Below, in pieces: positions 25,501 through 37,202 of a stretch of DNA of 64,000 bases. The notes under the pieces are model-generated. The model did no database searches. It had not been told where the DNA came from and saw only the letters and a program-made list of their open reading frames with translations. Source of the stretch: Linepithema humile (Eukaryota > Arthropoda > Insecta > Hymenoptera > Formicidae); NCBI RefSeq assembly GCF_040581485.1, contig NC_090131.1, positions 25,122,532-25,186,531 on the forward strand, in the 5' to 3' direction. Positions within the stretch are counted from its first letter, which is position 1, and every line of letters begins with the position of its first letter. The position numbers and the translations under genes are program-made.

Positions 25501-27675
25501 TAGGAACACGATAAGCAGGAAATATAACTCCCACAATAACGATGGTCAGTTACCTCCGCATTATTCTGAATTTTAAACAGCATGCACGGAAATGACCCTT
25601 AATTCACGATCGTGCAGCATGCGCATCCTAAACACGCGATATAATATACCGTGATATTCTAGATTCATAGAAAAATTATAATCTCACCGAGATTCTTTAA
25701 GGAGCGATCGAATTTGTCGAAGAATAGTCCCGCTACCGCAACCCGGACGTGAGCATCGGCGTGCGGAACTCTCACGCGACGGGACGCATCTGTTTAGCAA
25801 TATCTAAACGTTCACGCTTCCTCATTCTTCCCCACGTCGGACACCGTTTCGCGGCGATTAACCCGAGGACACGCCTTTCCAGCGAGATAACGGCGTGCCG
25901 TGACCCTTCAGGTGGTTCTCGCTCGCTTCCGGTCGTCGCTCGCACCGGCTGGTGTGGGCGCGATCTTCGGGATATCTCGTTCCGCGCTCGCGGAAACGCG
26001 ATGGTGATTCCGCGCTTGCCGAGAGAGACCCGTCGATTCGTTCCTCCGACCATTAGGTGCTACCAGCAGCGACGGCAGCTGTTGCTGCCGCACGTGGGAG
26101 AGAAACATCGGGGCGTGTTGGCGCTCGTAGGCGAGGATAGCCGCGAAAGCGTGGATAATCAGGGAATAGGCTCCCGCGTGTCGACGTGAGCGTTGAAGGC
26201 CGGGAACGCGGCGAGGAGGAGATAAAAAAAAAAGCGACGAGAGGATAAAGGGAGAGGGCGAAGGGGACGGCTACGAGAGACGATAATGGTCGGGACCGTG
26301 AACACGGTCGGCAGGAACACTCGATTACTCGCGCTCGCTCGCGCGCTGCACTCCTCCGCGCACCGTAGGTCAAGGCACCTCTTATTTCCTTAACCCTTCG
26401 CGACTCTGTGTGACTTCAAAGTAACGCACCGGCCAGCGGCTCTTCCTTTTCTTATCTCCCGGCTTCTTTTTTCTTCTTTCTATTGCGATATGTAGAGGAT
26501 TTATGATCTCGTGGTTCTGAAATTATGATAATGACATTGTGCTACGTGATGTATTCGCCGATATTCGCCGGCTCGAAATGTCGAGTCAGCAGAGCAAAAA
26601 TAAATTGCGTGATTATTTTTCTTCGTTCGGATGTGAAGTTTCGTAGGAGCGGTATCGAAAATGGAAACGATTATCTTCTTCATCTTCTTTAATTTCACTT
26701 TTTTTTACAAACTATATGTGCTGTATAAAGCACCTCTTCATAATAAAATATACAATTCAAATTTCTTTCATTTGCGCGAAAGTTTTATGATCTATCTCTA
26801 TCTTTGAAATTTAAATTGCGATATTCCTCAAGTTAATCGTCAAGCTGTCACCGCCGCTTCGCTCTTTCGCGAATCCTACGCGTGTCGCCACGGGACTGGA
26901 CGGAACGATCACTTAGAATTCCAACAAGATGCACGCGTCCGCAAACAGTAAAATCTTGCCCGCGAAAAAATCGCCGCCGGTAGAAGCCTCGTGCACTAAA
27001 GACCACACCCTCGCCGCATCGTATCCCTCGCAGTTAGATCCGGTCACATATTTGCGGAGGTCGCTTCGCGTCGTAAACAACATAAACATAATGCAGTCAA
27101 GACGATGGACCACACCCGGCGTACATATGCATTCACACACGTGCACTTACACACAGCGATACGTGTACGATTTATACTTCTATACATTTGCATATCACGG
27201 CAAGGACTCGGCACGACTGTCCGCACGTGACATCACTCTTAGCGGCGGCAGAAAAAAGCTGGATAAGCGATAAATGAACGCATGATGCTTCCTCGCTTGA
27301 TAAATCGCGTAAGTCGCTAAGTGGACTTTCATCGTGTAGATTTAAATTAAAACGAGTGTACAGCCAAAGGGCGTGTATATTGGAGGCTGATAATGTGACT
27401 GATGAACTGGCTAATCAATTGTAAAGTGTGCAATTTCTTATAAATAAATAACAATCGCTACATACATTGAAGGCACAAATGCTGTACACTCTCAAAGCAA
27501 AGAGACATGATACGAATTTTAGAAATTTATAAATATACGCTAATATGTATATAATAAGATGTATATTACAAGAATTTATAATCACTATGTATCAATATTA
27601 GAAATCCATCATGCCTGCTTACTTTTTACTTCAAAAATTTCTATTTAAGTAAAAATACCTCGATAATAATTTCAG
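22506..27675. other. Intergenic region with no supported gene
   Basis: Mixed CpG-bearing (about 25.7-26.4 and 26.9-27.3 kb) and AT-rich sequence. The open frames look random and carry no motifs. A 25-base A run sits at 25187-25211. The right end is presumably the HTRA2 3' untranslated region. Confidence 0.5.
25187..25211. repeat. Poly-A run
   Basis: 25 consecutive A on the plus strand. It could be an expanded simple repeat or a retro-insertion tail; no retrocopy is recognisable to its left. Confidence 0.9.
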
Positions 27676-29987
27676 TTATATATCCTCAGGCTCGATTTGT
27701 ATAGATAAAACTCGTCCTTTTCTTACAACTAGGAAATTTATATTTCTTGAATTATTTCCTGATTCTTCTATAATTTTATAAATATCACTCGTACTCTGCA
27801 TCGGCTTGCCATTGGCGTGTGTTATTACGTCTCCAGGTTGCAATCCGGCACTGTAATATTATATGCAATATTAATTATAACAAAGTGATTAACAATTAGA
27901 TTTTTTTATAATAAACACATTTGTTGCAACTTTTTCAATATTAAATATCTTTGTAATTAAATATCAAGTTTTGTTATCTATTTTGCCATCTTTGTTATTT
28001 ATTTGTATTTCTGATATTTAATTCATAAAGTCCCATAATTACAATAACTTATAATTCACATGTACATTACATTATTTAAAAAAAAGTAATCTGTGCAAAT
28101 TTTCATGCGATTAAAATTGAATATGATAATAGTATGTTTCAATATCACTTACTTATAAGCTGGAGACCCAAGCAGCACTTTCCAAATAGCAACTCCGTGC
28201 TTCACTTGCCTGTATTCATTATATTGTTGCATATCAAGCAAAATATCTGGCAACAGGCTTTGCATCGTAACGCCTATGTACTTTTTCTTGGGTATGTCCT
28301 GAGGATATGTGGAAGCTGCAAAAATAACGTACAATCAATATTTTTCGTTAAATTGCAATAACAAAATTATAGTAGTTTATTTTACTTTTTCCCTTCTTAT
28401 GTGATTCGATTTTTTTCAAGAATTCCTTTGCGTAGTCTATAGGAACAGCAAATGAAATACCGGAAGCCATTTTTATTGCATTTATACCTATCGTTTCCCC
28501 ATTCAGATTCACCAGGGGTCCACCTGAATTTCCATACTAAAAAAAAATGCGATTCATCAATGAGATATAACCTAATGTTTAAACTTGATATTTACATAAA
28601 AACTAGTTGTTACTGACGGTAATTGCTGCATCCGTTTGAATGTACCCTATTTGCGATCGAAGACCAAGTTTTTCACTCGACCTATTTACACTGCTTATAA
28701 CTCCACTTGTAATAGTGTTGTTAAGAGCCAGCGGGGAACCAATAGCTACTACAAACTCTCCTGGTCTGATATTGGACGAGGTGCCTAGCTTCATCACAGG
28801 CAGATTAGTCTGTGCAATTGAAAATATAAATTAGTAACTGTAATAGATGTCTCAAAAATAAAATAAATAAGATTCATGTATAAATTAACAATGTTACCTT
28901 ATTTATTCTTATTGTAGCAAGATCACTTTGCAAATCAACATCTTCTATTACTCCTTCATATGTACTGCCATCATAAAGCTGCACCTATATGGGAAAAATC
29001 ACAAATTTGAGGTCAGAAAAGTTTGAGGTAAGAAAACAATTTTAGAGGCAACAAATAAAGTATAACATAAATTTATGAAATAATAATTTCAAAAAGTAAA
29101 AGTAGATTTACATATAGTATAGTTATAGATATAGTTAAATATAAATATGAAGTATTCACACAACAAAATGTAATTTGTTAAAAATCCAAAATCTTTCATA
29201 TTACTTGTAACATATTTACAACATGCTTGGAAAGGACAATAGGACTCTCGGGGGACTCACATTTACCTTAACTGTAGCATTAGGCCTATTTATTACAACA
29301 TGAGCATTTGTCAGTATTAATCCATCTTGACTAACAATAAATCCTGATCCATTACTTTTAGTACCTAATTTCCCTGTGAAAGGATCTATCCTATTTCACA
29401 ATTAGCAATAATTAGTATACATTTCAATAATTGTAAGAGAATAACATTGCATCTGCTTTTCTAGTAGAAGAATTTAGATAATAGATAAATAGATTTTCTC
29501 AACATCAATCTCTCACATAGTAAAGAATATTTTTATGTATTATAGCAAATATAAACTATGAAGCTTACATGTAATCGGTATTTGTTTGTATTTACCTATT
29601 GTCCTTGATCTCAATGTATACTACACTTGGTGCACATACTTCCACCACATCTGCTATAAAGTTAAATTTATTCCTATTCTCATCAGACGAAGACAATGAA
29701 ATAGTATGAACCACAGGAAGATTAGGGACGCCAAGATTTCCGATTCTCTGCCGTATGTCATCTCTCCGGTTATACAAAAGGTAACCGAAACCCACTCCAG
29801 CGATGAGAGCAGTACAGGTTAGAAATCCTTTTCCATTGATACTGTGCACCCTTCGTGCCTGCCTTTGCGAGTGAAATGCTCGAACTTTCGCATATCGTTC
29901 AGCGAGCACAATCGTAGTAAATCGAGATACATTCAAACTCTTCTTTGACAGAAAAACCCACGGCAATCGTGACGAAGCAAATGCCAT
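27676..29987 (-). CDS. HTRA2: Mitochondrial serine protease HTRA2/Omi
   Basis: Seven coding exons: 29596-29987, 29267-29390, 28898-28984, 28618-28809, 28386-28536, 28153-28315 and 27676-27850, giving 427 residues with consistent phases. One donor is GTCAGT. The basic N-terminus fits a mitochondrial presequence. A membrane segment lies at about 55-73 (GFLTCTALIAGVGFGYLLY). The HtrA trypsin-like domain carries the triad His161 (LTNAHVV), Asp193 (QSDLATI) and Ser269 (GNSGGPL). A PDZ domain follows to the C-terminus (YIGVTMQSL, AGLQPGDVITHANG). In mammals and fly the mature enzyme sits in the intermembrane space, handles misfolded proteins and, when released, antagonises IAPs. The expected AVPx IAP-binding start after the membrane segment reads GVPN here. 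Confidence 0.95.
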
Positions 29988-31247
29988 GTTTCAGATCATA
30001 CGGCAAACTGAAATAGACTGTTGAAAATCACAGGTATCACTAGAATCCAAACGTGTGTGATCGCATTGAATGCCCATTTTAACGCGATTTTCAAGGAAGA
30101 CGGTTAATTTACAATAAGCCGCATCATGTCAGTTGTGTAATAATTCTTGATAATTTTGAATACTCGCGCTCGATTGTTCGAGCGGTGACTTTCGGCAAAT
30201 TTAGATCTCTGTGCATTGATTGGCTGAAAATTTGAACGTCGAGTTGGTGCACCAGACAAAATAGTTGCATACGCGATAAAAAATAGATCATGATCTTTAA
30301 ATTTCGGCTTTTTAACAAAATATTTAATTAACTACCAACTTATTTCTATAGCTTTAGATTTTTAACTAGCTGTCATGATGTGCAAATATTTAGATATTAT
30401 TTGTTTAAAGCCGAAAATACCCAGCCGGAAGTGTAAGACACTAAATTGACTTTTATTGTACTTCGCATATACGCTTGCAGCGCTAGGTCTTTCTTTTTGT
30501 ACTCGGGGAACCGACTTGAAAGGACGGAAAAATCCTGCGCTCCACAATATACGAACATATAGGCGGCAAAAAGAGGTAATCGGACCGAATTGATATAATT
30601 ATTAGCAATAATTTTACTTTCCGAATCAATTAAGAGAATATTTTACAGTTTTATGATATATTAACCGCAATTTCAAAGATCGACGATCGAATGATTTTTT
30701 CGATTTAGACAATTAGCCATTAGACGGTTTAATACCGTCCATTTTTTTATCACTTGTACTTTTATGATCGAGTTTACTGAAATTTTAACAGAATTTGATA
30801 ATATTAACGATTTGATTAAGTAATAATCTGATATTGCACAAATAAAAGAGAGAAAATTAGCATAATTATATATTAGAACTTGGATTTGTTTCTCTAATCG
30901 TAATAGCTGATTTTTGGAAACAACAATTCTCTTGAAGTTTTATTATTAATTGCTTGTTATTGATTCTTAAATGTTAAAAATTTAACGATGTTTATTGCTA
31001 TGTCTAATGCTTATTTTAATCAAATTACTTTAAAAAATTAATTACAAATGTATTATAATAAAAAAATTTAATATATTGATATATAATTATATTATATTAA
31101 ATATAGCAGGATCTAATTCAAAAGAGTAAGCTTAATAATGAGCGTTTTTTATTATTTTTGCATTTGTGTCATTGTTATATGGCATATAGTTGTATTTTTT
31201 ATAAGTTGATACATCAAAGTGATACAATAACGATGAAATTAATTACA
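29988..31247. other. Intergenic between HTRA2 and inotocin
   Basis: HTRA2 upstream region, then AT-rich DNA leading into the inotocin 3' untranslated region. No exon or structured RNA recognised. Confidence 0.5.
31148..31153 (-). terminator. Poly(A) signal AATAAA of inotocin
   Basis: AATAAA on the minus strand about 95 bases downstream of the inotocin stop codon. Confidence 0.55.
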
Positions 31248-32331
31248 CTATTGAAGTATTTCACTAGAAACTTCATTGCCTGGAATGATCATATTCAGAT
31301 CAGTATCGATTTTGCGGTTGTTGTCAACGATATTAGAAATTCTGCATGATGTATCCATATGGCAGGATTCTAAACAGAACAATTTTTACATGAATATTTC
31401 ACAATTTTTCAGCAATGCAAATGGTAATTGTTTATTTCTAATTAAGCATTTATTTTAATTATTATTACATTTAACAGTTATACTACTTCAATATTTCCAT
31501 TGCAGAAATAAAATTTCTCATAAAAGTATTTATATTTATAATCAAATTCTATTTGTGAACTTTGTTTTGATTAAATTTCATCAATTATAAATCTTGCTTG
31601 GAAAGTGAAACTTCTTCAAAATTAAATTTTTATGCTCACCTTGCGAGCAGCAAATGCCATTTGTGGCGCATCTTGCTGTTTTTCCACGACACATTGCATA
31701 TCCAGCAATGCAAGGCCTGGTGTATAAGCTTTCCTTTCTGCACCGGTATGTTTCCGGTGTCCCTATAAAACAGCCGATACTGGGGCCACAGCAGATATGT
31801 GGTCCAAAGCATTGACCTAGATGATTAGGACCACATGAGGGACACTGGAAAAATTATTGCAATAATTTGATTATAAATATATATTGATATATAAATCGTG
31901 AAAATATCATTAGTATATTGCAAATATAACAAAATTTTATTATACGTTGAGGATAAATTCTTATCACAAATTCTCTCTAAAAAAATATTAACATATTAAA
32001 TTTTATTAGCACACCAAACTAAAATTCATTTTCGATATAAATAAAGAAATATAATATATAAAATATATAAATATTAATTTATTATTTATTTTATAAAGTA
32101 AATAAATATGTAAGGATTTATTAAAGATGGGATTTATTAATAGATTCTTTAGAATTAAAACCAAAGATTTTTAAGAAAATGAATAATATGATTTCAAATA
32201 TAACTCACTTCTCGAGCAATAGTTTCTAAAGGTGCAATGTCGCCTCTCTTTCCACCACGAGGACAATTAGTAATCAAACAAGCATAACTGAGCAAAATTA
32301 GATTTGCGAACACAATGAGCTCTTTTAACAT
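31248..32331 (-). CDS. Inotocin precursor (vasopressin/oxytocin-like peptide plus neurophysin)
   Basis: Three exons, 32209-32331, 31640-31844 and 31248-31369, give 149 residues with phases 0 and 1. The signal peptide MLKELIVFANLILLSYA is followed directly by CLITNCPRG. This is the known insect inotocin nonapeptide: Cys1-Cys6 forms a disulphide, and GKR supplies the amidation Gly and dibasic cleavage. A neurophysin domain follows with all 14 cysteines (CPSCGPNHLGQCFGPHICC onward; the last two, ESC and TSC, come from exon 3). A 30-residue C-terminal extension ends in SSEILQ. The family peptide is released from neurosecretory cells and acts on a GPCR. Published ant work links it to cuticular hydrocarbon synthesis and water balance. 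The third exon is too short to stand out as an open frame; phase and the two missing neurophysin cysteines place it. Confidence 0.96.
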
Positions 32332-32416
32332 ACTGAATGAATTTTGACGATGTCTTGTGAGATGATGTATCAACGGTCAGAAAGAGACTGCTGTATCTCG
32401 AGCAGTTGCGTCAGTA

Positions 32417-32422
32417 CTTATA
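32417..32422 (-). promoter_or_regulatory. Probable TATA box of inotocin
   Basis: TATAAG on the minus strand (GATATAAGTACT context) about 86 bases upstream of the ATG, leaving a leader of about 55-60 bases. Confidence 0.5.
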
Positions 32423-32512
32423 TCATCGAATTTTCGTACTTAAAATTCTCGTTGTATACTCGAGGCTACTCTGCATTTCACAATACAACACTCTAAGGAT
32501 TATGGAAATATC

Positions 32513-32532
32513 CATATGGAAATTTCCATATG
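32513..32532. promoter_or_regulatory. 20-bp perfect palindrome with kappaB-like core
   Basis: CATATGGAAATTTCCATATG is its own reverse complement. The core GGAAATTTCC resembles Rel/Dorsal kappaB half-site palindromes, and both ends are CATATG E-box forms. A partial copy (ATGGAAATATCCATA) overlaps its left side. It lies about 90 bases upstream of the inotocin TATA box and about 60 bases from the ZCCHC4 poly(A) signal. Binding is inferred, not shown. Confidence 0.45.
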
Positions 32533-32593
32533 AGGATAAATATAAAAATAAGATTCTTTTCATTCATCGTTATGGAAGCTAGTTTTAGCTCTT

Positions 32594-32599
32594 TTTATT
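32594..32599 (-). terminator. Poly(A) signal AATAAA of ZCCHC4
   Basis: AATAAA on the minus strand about 60 bases downstream of the ZCCHC4 stop. Confidence 0.6.
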
Positions 32600-32657
32600 G
32601 AATATGATATAAGTGAAAAATAGAAAAAAGAAAAATTTATTTTGCTGATAAAATTCT

Positions 32658-34471
32658 TTATATGTAAAGTTTTCTTTTATTTTTTTTATTGCTATTTTTT
32701 ATCTTTTCTAATTTTGAGACTTTCTTTTTATTAGTTACAAAAACTTTTTTTTTAACAAGTTTTTTTGAATGTTCAATTTTGCCTCTTTTAGTCGAAGATA
32801 TCTTTAATTCATTCTCTGCTTTGCGTTTCTTAACTATTTTGTCTTTCTTTACACTTGTCTCATTTGTAGCTTCAATAGACGATGAATTAGGGCATTCTTT
32901 GCCAGTATGACCTAGTAAATTAATAAAATATTATTAGTAAGAGAAATAACTAGAAATGCATGATTAAAAAATACACTATAACACTTACCAAATTTATTAC
33001 ACTTGAAGCATTTACCTACAATATTTGGAATTTGACCACATTTATGTTTTTCCAACAAACATCTTTTGCATGTTTCACAATGTTTCCAAGTAGGCTTCAC
33101 ACATCGCTTGCATATCTTACAGTGTTTGTACGTACGACCATCTTTGGAAGTACACTCCTTACACCTTTTGCAATGTTTGTTTTCGCTAGAAACCCATTTT
33201 TCACAATCTTTGCAAAATTTGTATCCATCAGATGCAGGAAGCTCGAGCAGTTTTAATGATATATTTGTAAAGATTCTTACTGGAGAACCCTGCTTTTTGC
33301 TTTGTTTATTTGACATAAACAATGGGTGGTTATCATAATCAACCTTGTAATCAGACATTTTCAAATCCCTCAAACCACCAATCACTGATGGTGGATTGCT
33401 CTTTTCTCTCATTATGTGCTCCATAAAATATGGAAATATAAACATAATCTTTAAGGAAAAATTATCATCATTAATTTTATTTAATTTTTTATGCAAATCT
33501 GATATAGTTTTCAATGTATATGATATGGGTTCCACACGACCCCCAAATGGAGGATCACATATTAAGTAAGTGTTCTTTCCTTCATTTTGAGTGATGAAAT
33601 CTTTGAACACATCAACTGCATCTTTGTTAAAAAAATGATTATTGAAAAGATTGTACCAACAATAATCCAATGGTCCAAAAAAGTTATGCTATAATTATAT
33701 AATTTTAAAATTATTATAATTATTAAAATATCTTATAATTTAATATAAAAATTAGTAAGTCTTAGAAATACTTACAAATCTTCCATCCAAATCTAAAAGG
33801 AGAGAAGACATTTCATCTATGTGGTACTCAGTTATGTATTCATGTATTCTTGGTGTTCCTATGCAAAGAACTTGCTTAGCTCCAAGCTTCAAAAGCATGT
33901 TTACTATATCTTTCGTAGATTTCTTAGAGAATAAGTATTGTGCTTCCTTCTTTGCGTTATCTAGAGGTTTCAGAAGTTCTGTTGGATGATGCATCTGATG
34001 ATCCGTTAAATTCTCTATAACCTCGTGATCAATATGTTTATCCTTTTCTGAATTAAGTATTAATTTTTCACAATTATGGCAATAACATCTATTTATCACA
34101 GATTCTGCTTTGATCTTATTAAAACGGATATATAATTTTTGATGAGGGCAACGCTGAACAAGTTGCTTCTTTTCCTTCTCCCATGCATTTTTTTGAAACT
34201 TTGACAGTTTTTGTTCATACTTTAAATAGAATCTGCATAATTTTCTGTGTCGACAAGCAGAGCACGCGTAAAATTTCTCTAATTCACCATTAATGTATCT
34301 ACCAAAAAGTAATGTTGGTCCTGTAGAAAGAAAGATCAATTAAAAGAAATAATTCTTGACATAAAACTAATAAATTTTACTATGTCTACAGGTATGAAAA
34401 CTACCGTGAGGGCATTGCGGATGATTTTTGACATCTCCCCATAAACACTCTACACCATGTTCATCGCTCAT
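32658..34471 (-). CDS. ZCCHC4: rRNA N6-adenosine methyltransferase ZCCHC4
   Basis: Four coding exons, 34405-34471, 33776-34320, 32989-33688 and 32658-32911, make 521 residues. From N to C: a GRF-type zinc finger (HPQCPHG spliced to GPTLLFGRYINGELEKFYAC and CRHRKLC), a methyltransferase core with catalytic DPPF at 249-252 (ICDPPFGGRVEP), a cysteine/histidine-rich DHHC-like zinc region (many CKxC units), and a CCHC knuckle CFKCNKFGHTGKEC rebuilt across the last intron. A lysine-rich tail that could be nucleolar ends the protein. The vertebrate orthologue puts one m6A on 28S rRNA. Domain order and length match that family closely. The promoter side carries a MITE-like element. Confidence 0.93.
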
Positions 34472-34598
34472 CCTGTCTTCATAACACTCTACACCTCCCA
34501 CGTGTTTTCATTCGCATCAGTAAATAATTTACAGGTAAGTTTAGGTATATATTTATATGTCAAGTTTCACTTTGTGACTACCAGATGGCAAACGAGAC

Positions 34599-34732
34599 AA
34601 TGGGCGCGTTCAGCAGAACAAACCGCTTAGTAGCAATCGAACGTGATTGGTTCTTACTTTCAGAACCAACTAATTAACAGTCGAGATTCAGCGGAAAATC
34701 TACAACTGTTGAGTCTGCTGAACGCGGCCATT
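34599..34732. mobile_element. MITE-like fold-back element
   Basis: 134 bp flanked by 19-base terminal inverted repeats with one mismatch: AATGGGCGCGTTCAGCAGA at 34599-34617 and the complement of AATGGCCGCGTTCAGCAGA at 34714-34732. A nested inverted repeat sits in the middle (TTGGTTCT 34647-34654, AGAACCAA 34662-34669). There is no coding capacity and no clear target-site duplication. It lies about 130 bases upstream of the ZCCHC4 start. It fits a short non-autonomous DNA transposon; the superfamily is undetermined. Confidence 0.65.
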
Positions 34733-37202
34733 CATTACTATCTGCTAAATTATTTGGCGCTAAATATGATTGCTCAATTTTGAGCTCGAGCGATTGAATT
34801 AAAATAAGCGGGTTTAAAACATATTGCAGAAATTATTTATCATACATTACGGACAAAAATAACAAATATTTTATATTTTAATTGATTTGGATGAATTTAA
34901 CAGTGCTTTATTTTGCGAATCTTAAATAGTTTGAGGAAAATCGAAATCAAAACTCACAAGTCAAATATGTTTTATTTATATTTGTTCTACAAGTGCTGTC
35001 AATGTTTGCTATATTTGGTGTATACGCAAATGTCTTTATTACAATCTTACGAGAACATAATAGCGGATACATATATAAGGCATATCAAGCCTTCACAGGC
35101 TCTACACACGATTTCTCAAATGTGCAATTTTTATTCTGCAAGGAATATATGAATTAAAAAATAATTAATTCTAACATCTTAATTTTTCTCTTCTAACATC
35201 TTAATTTTATCTCAAATTTCAATCAAAAGAAAAAATTAAAAAATATTCTTATAAAAATAGAGAAAAAGTAATATTTTAAATTCTTGGTAAATCAGTTACT
35301 GGTTTCGAAGATTAGCAATCTGATTTCACACAGAATTAATTCAAATATTTCTCGCAGAGCATAATGTTATAACTACTGCAAATACGTGATAACACATCAC
35401 ACAGATTCGATATTAAATTTGCATTGGACCTTACATTGCATTCATTGAATAGAATTTAAATACATATTTTTTAATGATTATTTTTTTTTTAATTAATTAG
35501 TAAATAACGACTTTGTGTCCAGTCAAAATTAAAATTCTTTAAAAATGAGTACTTACAAACTGTCTAGTTACATGCTTCTTATTCTAAAGCGTCGCTAAAT
35601 TTCTTTCAGAATGCATACATTTCTGAATCATGGATCTGAGCTGTATGTATTCTATAAGATTATATCACAGACTATTATTACGGTAAAAAGAACATTCGCT
35701 AAAAATACGAGTTTAGGACTGCTATAATATTAATGCGTTTCCAAAACGGAACTGGAAACTATCGGAATGAAATATTTACAATAGTGGGCAATGTAAAGTC
35801 ATGATTTCCTAACTTTAAATACAATATTTGCGCAATAATTTATTGTGTCTAATCTTCCTACATCGTTGATTTACATACACACAAATCTTGCAGTTTCGTA
35901 AATAGCATATATTTGATATAATACTGAATCTTTGCTGACTCTTGAGACACTTTAAGTTTGTAACAACTATTAAAGCATCTAAAATTAGAACACTGAAACG
36001 TCATCACAATAAACTTGCTATTTAGTTCTGCTGTTGCATTTTTAAATTATAATTAATAGTCTAATATATTTATGAATTTAGAGAATTTTAATCAACTTTA
36101 TAATTCAACAAAAATTTTTAACTCTTCTACATGTGTCTTGTTTTTCACTGTTTTTCAAATCAATTGTATCATTTATACGTTTTTCAAAAAATTTTAACAC
36201 ACTTCGAAAAATTAACAAGAAATAGTTATATCTGACAACCATATATCTCAAAACACATTTTCATCATTAACTTTGCTATATATATTTTACTAAACTATAT
36301 TTAAATAATTCTCTGTATTTACATAATTGACTATGAAGCTTCTTTCTTCGACGTCATATAGAAATAAATCGTCTCATCTGCATTTTTAATTATTCATATC
36401 TTTTTATATAAAAAGTTATCTACACATATTAATAGAATAAAATATTTCTGCTAAAAAAAATAAAATCTCGATACTAAAATAGAGAGAATTTAGTTTCACG
36501 CAAGAATAAGGCAGTCAACAAGAATATATAAGGCATTCAATCCCTTCAAAAAATATTCAGACTAGTATTTTTTCAATTCAGATTGGTCGCATTAAATATG
36601 CTAATTTCAGAAAAATGCCATTAAAAAGTTGTAAAAATATGCCCAAAAAATTTAGCAGGTATATAATAAGATTTATATAGACGCTGATTCAAGAAAATAA
36701 TGTGCTAAAAGCTAGCACAATTTCATAGCGATACAGAACTTGTTTGGTATTCATTAGCTCGTCAAATTAATTAACTACGAATAAATATTGACCACATTGT
36801 ACTCTGTGTTAGTTGTGTTCGTCGTAGTGTAGATTCTGCTTTCTTTCTTACAGCAGATTAGTTTTTATATGTTTCACATCAAGAATACTGCATTCGTGAA
36901 GTGTGAAAATACGAAATAGGTGCAGTGAGATCAATTTATAAGGATTTTCTACAAAACGTGATCGAAATTGTTCGCTATTTTCTACGTGATATTTTTTTCA
37001 TATTAAACTACACAATTTAAATAGTAAAACTGTCTATAATACAATCCTTTAATACTTTATTTCAATTTTTTTTTAGAGAGCGCGTAGCATTTGCATCGCT
37101 ATGATATCGAATTCGTGGTATTTACGAATATACAGTAAGCCCTAAATTTGATAATTTACGATGAATTGCTTTCGGAAAGCTGGTCATTCTAATAGTAAAT
37201 GT
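34733..37202. other. Intergenic/3' untranslated region between INPP5F and ZCCHC4
   Basis: AT-rich with no exon seen. An AATAAA on the minus strand at 37056-37061, about 145 bases past the INPP5F stop, is a plausible poly(A) signal, though a longer 3' untranslated region is possible. Confidence 0.5.

Noticed and set aside
25749..26373. Open frames of 100-146 codons on both strands
   Set aside because: Same CpG-rich effect; Arg/Ser/Pro-dominated translations and no domain.
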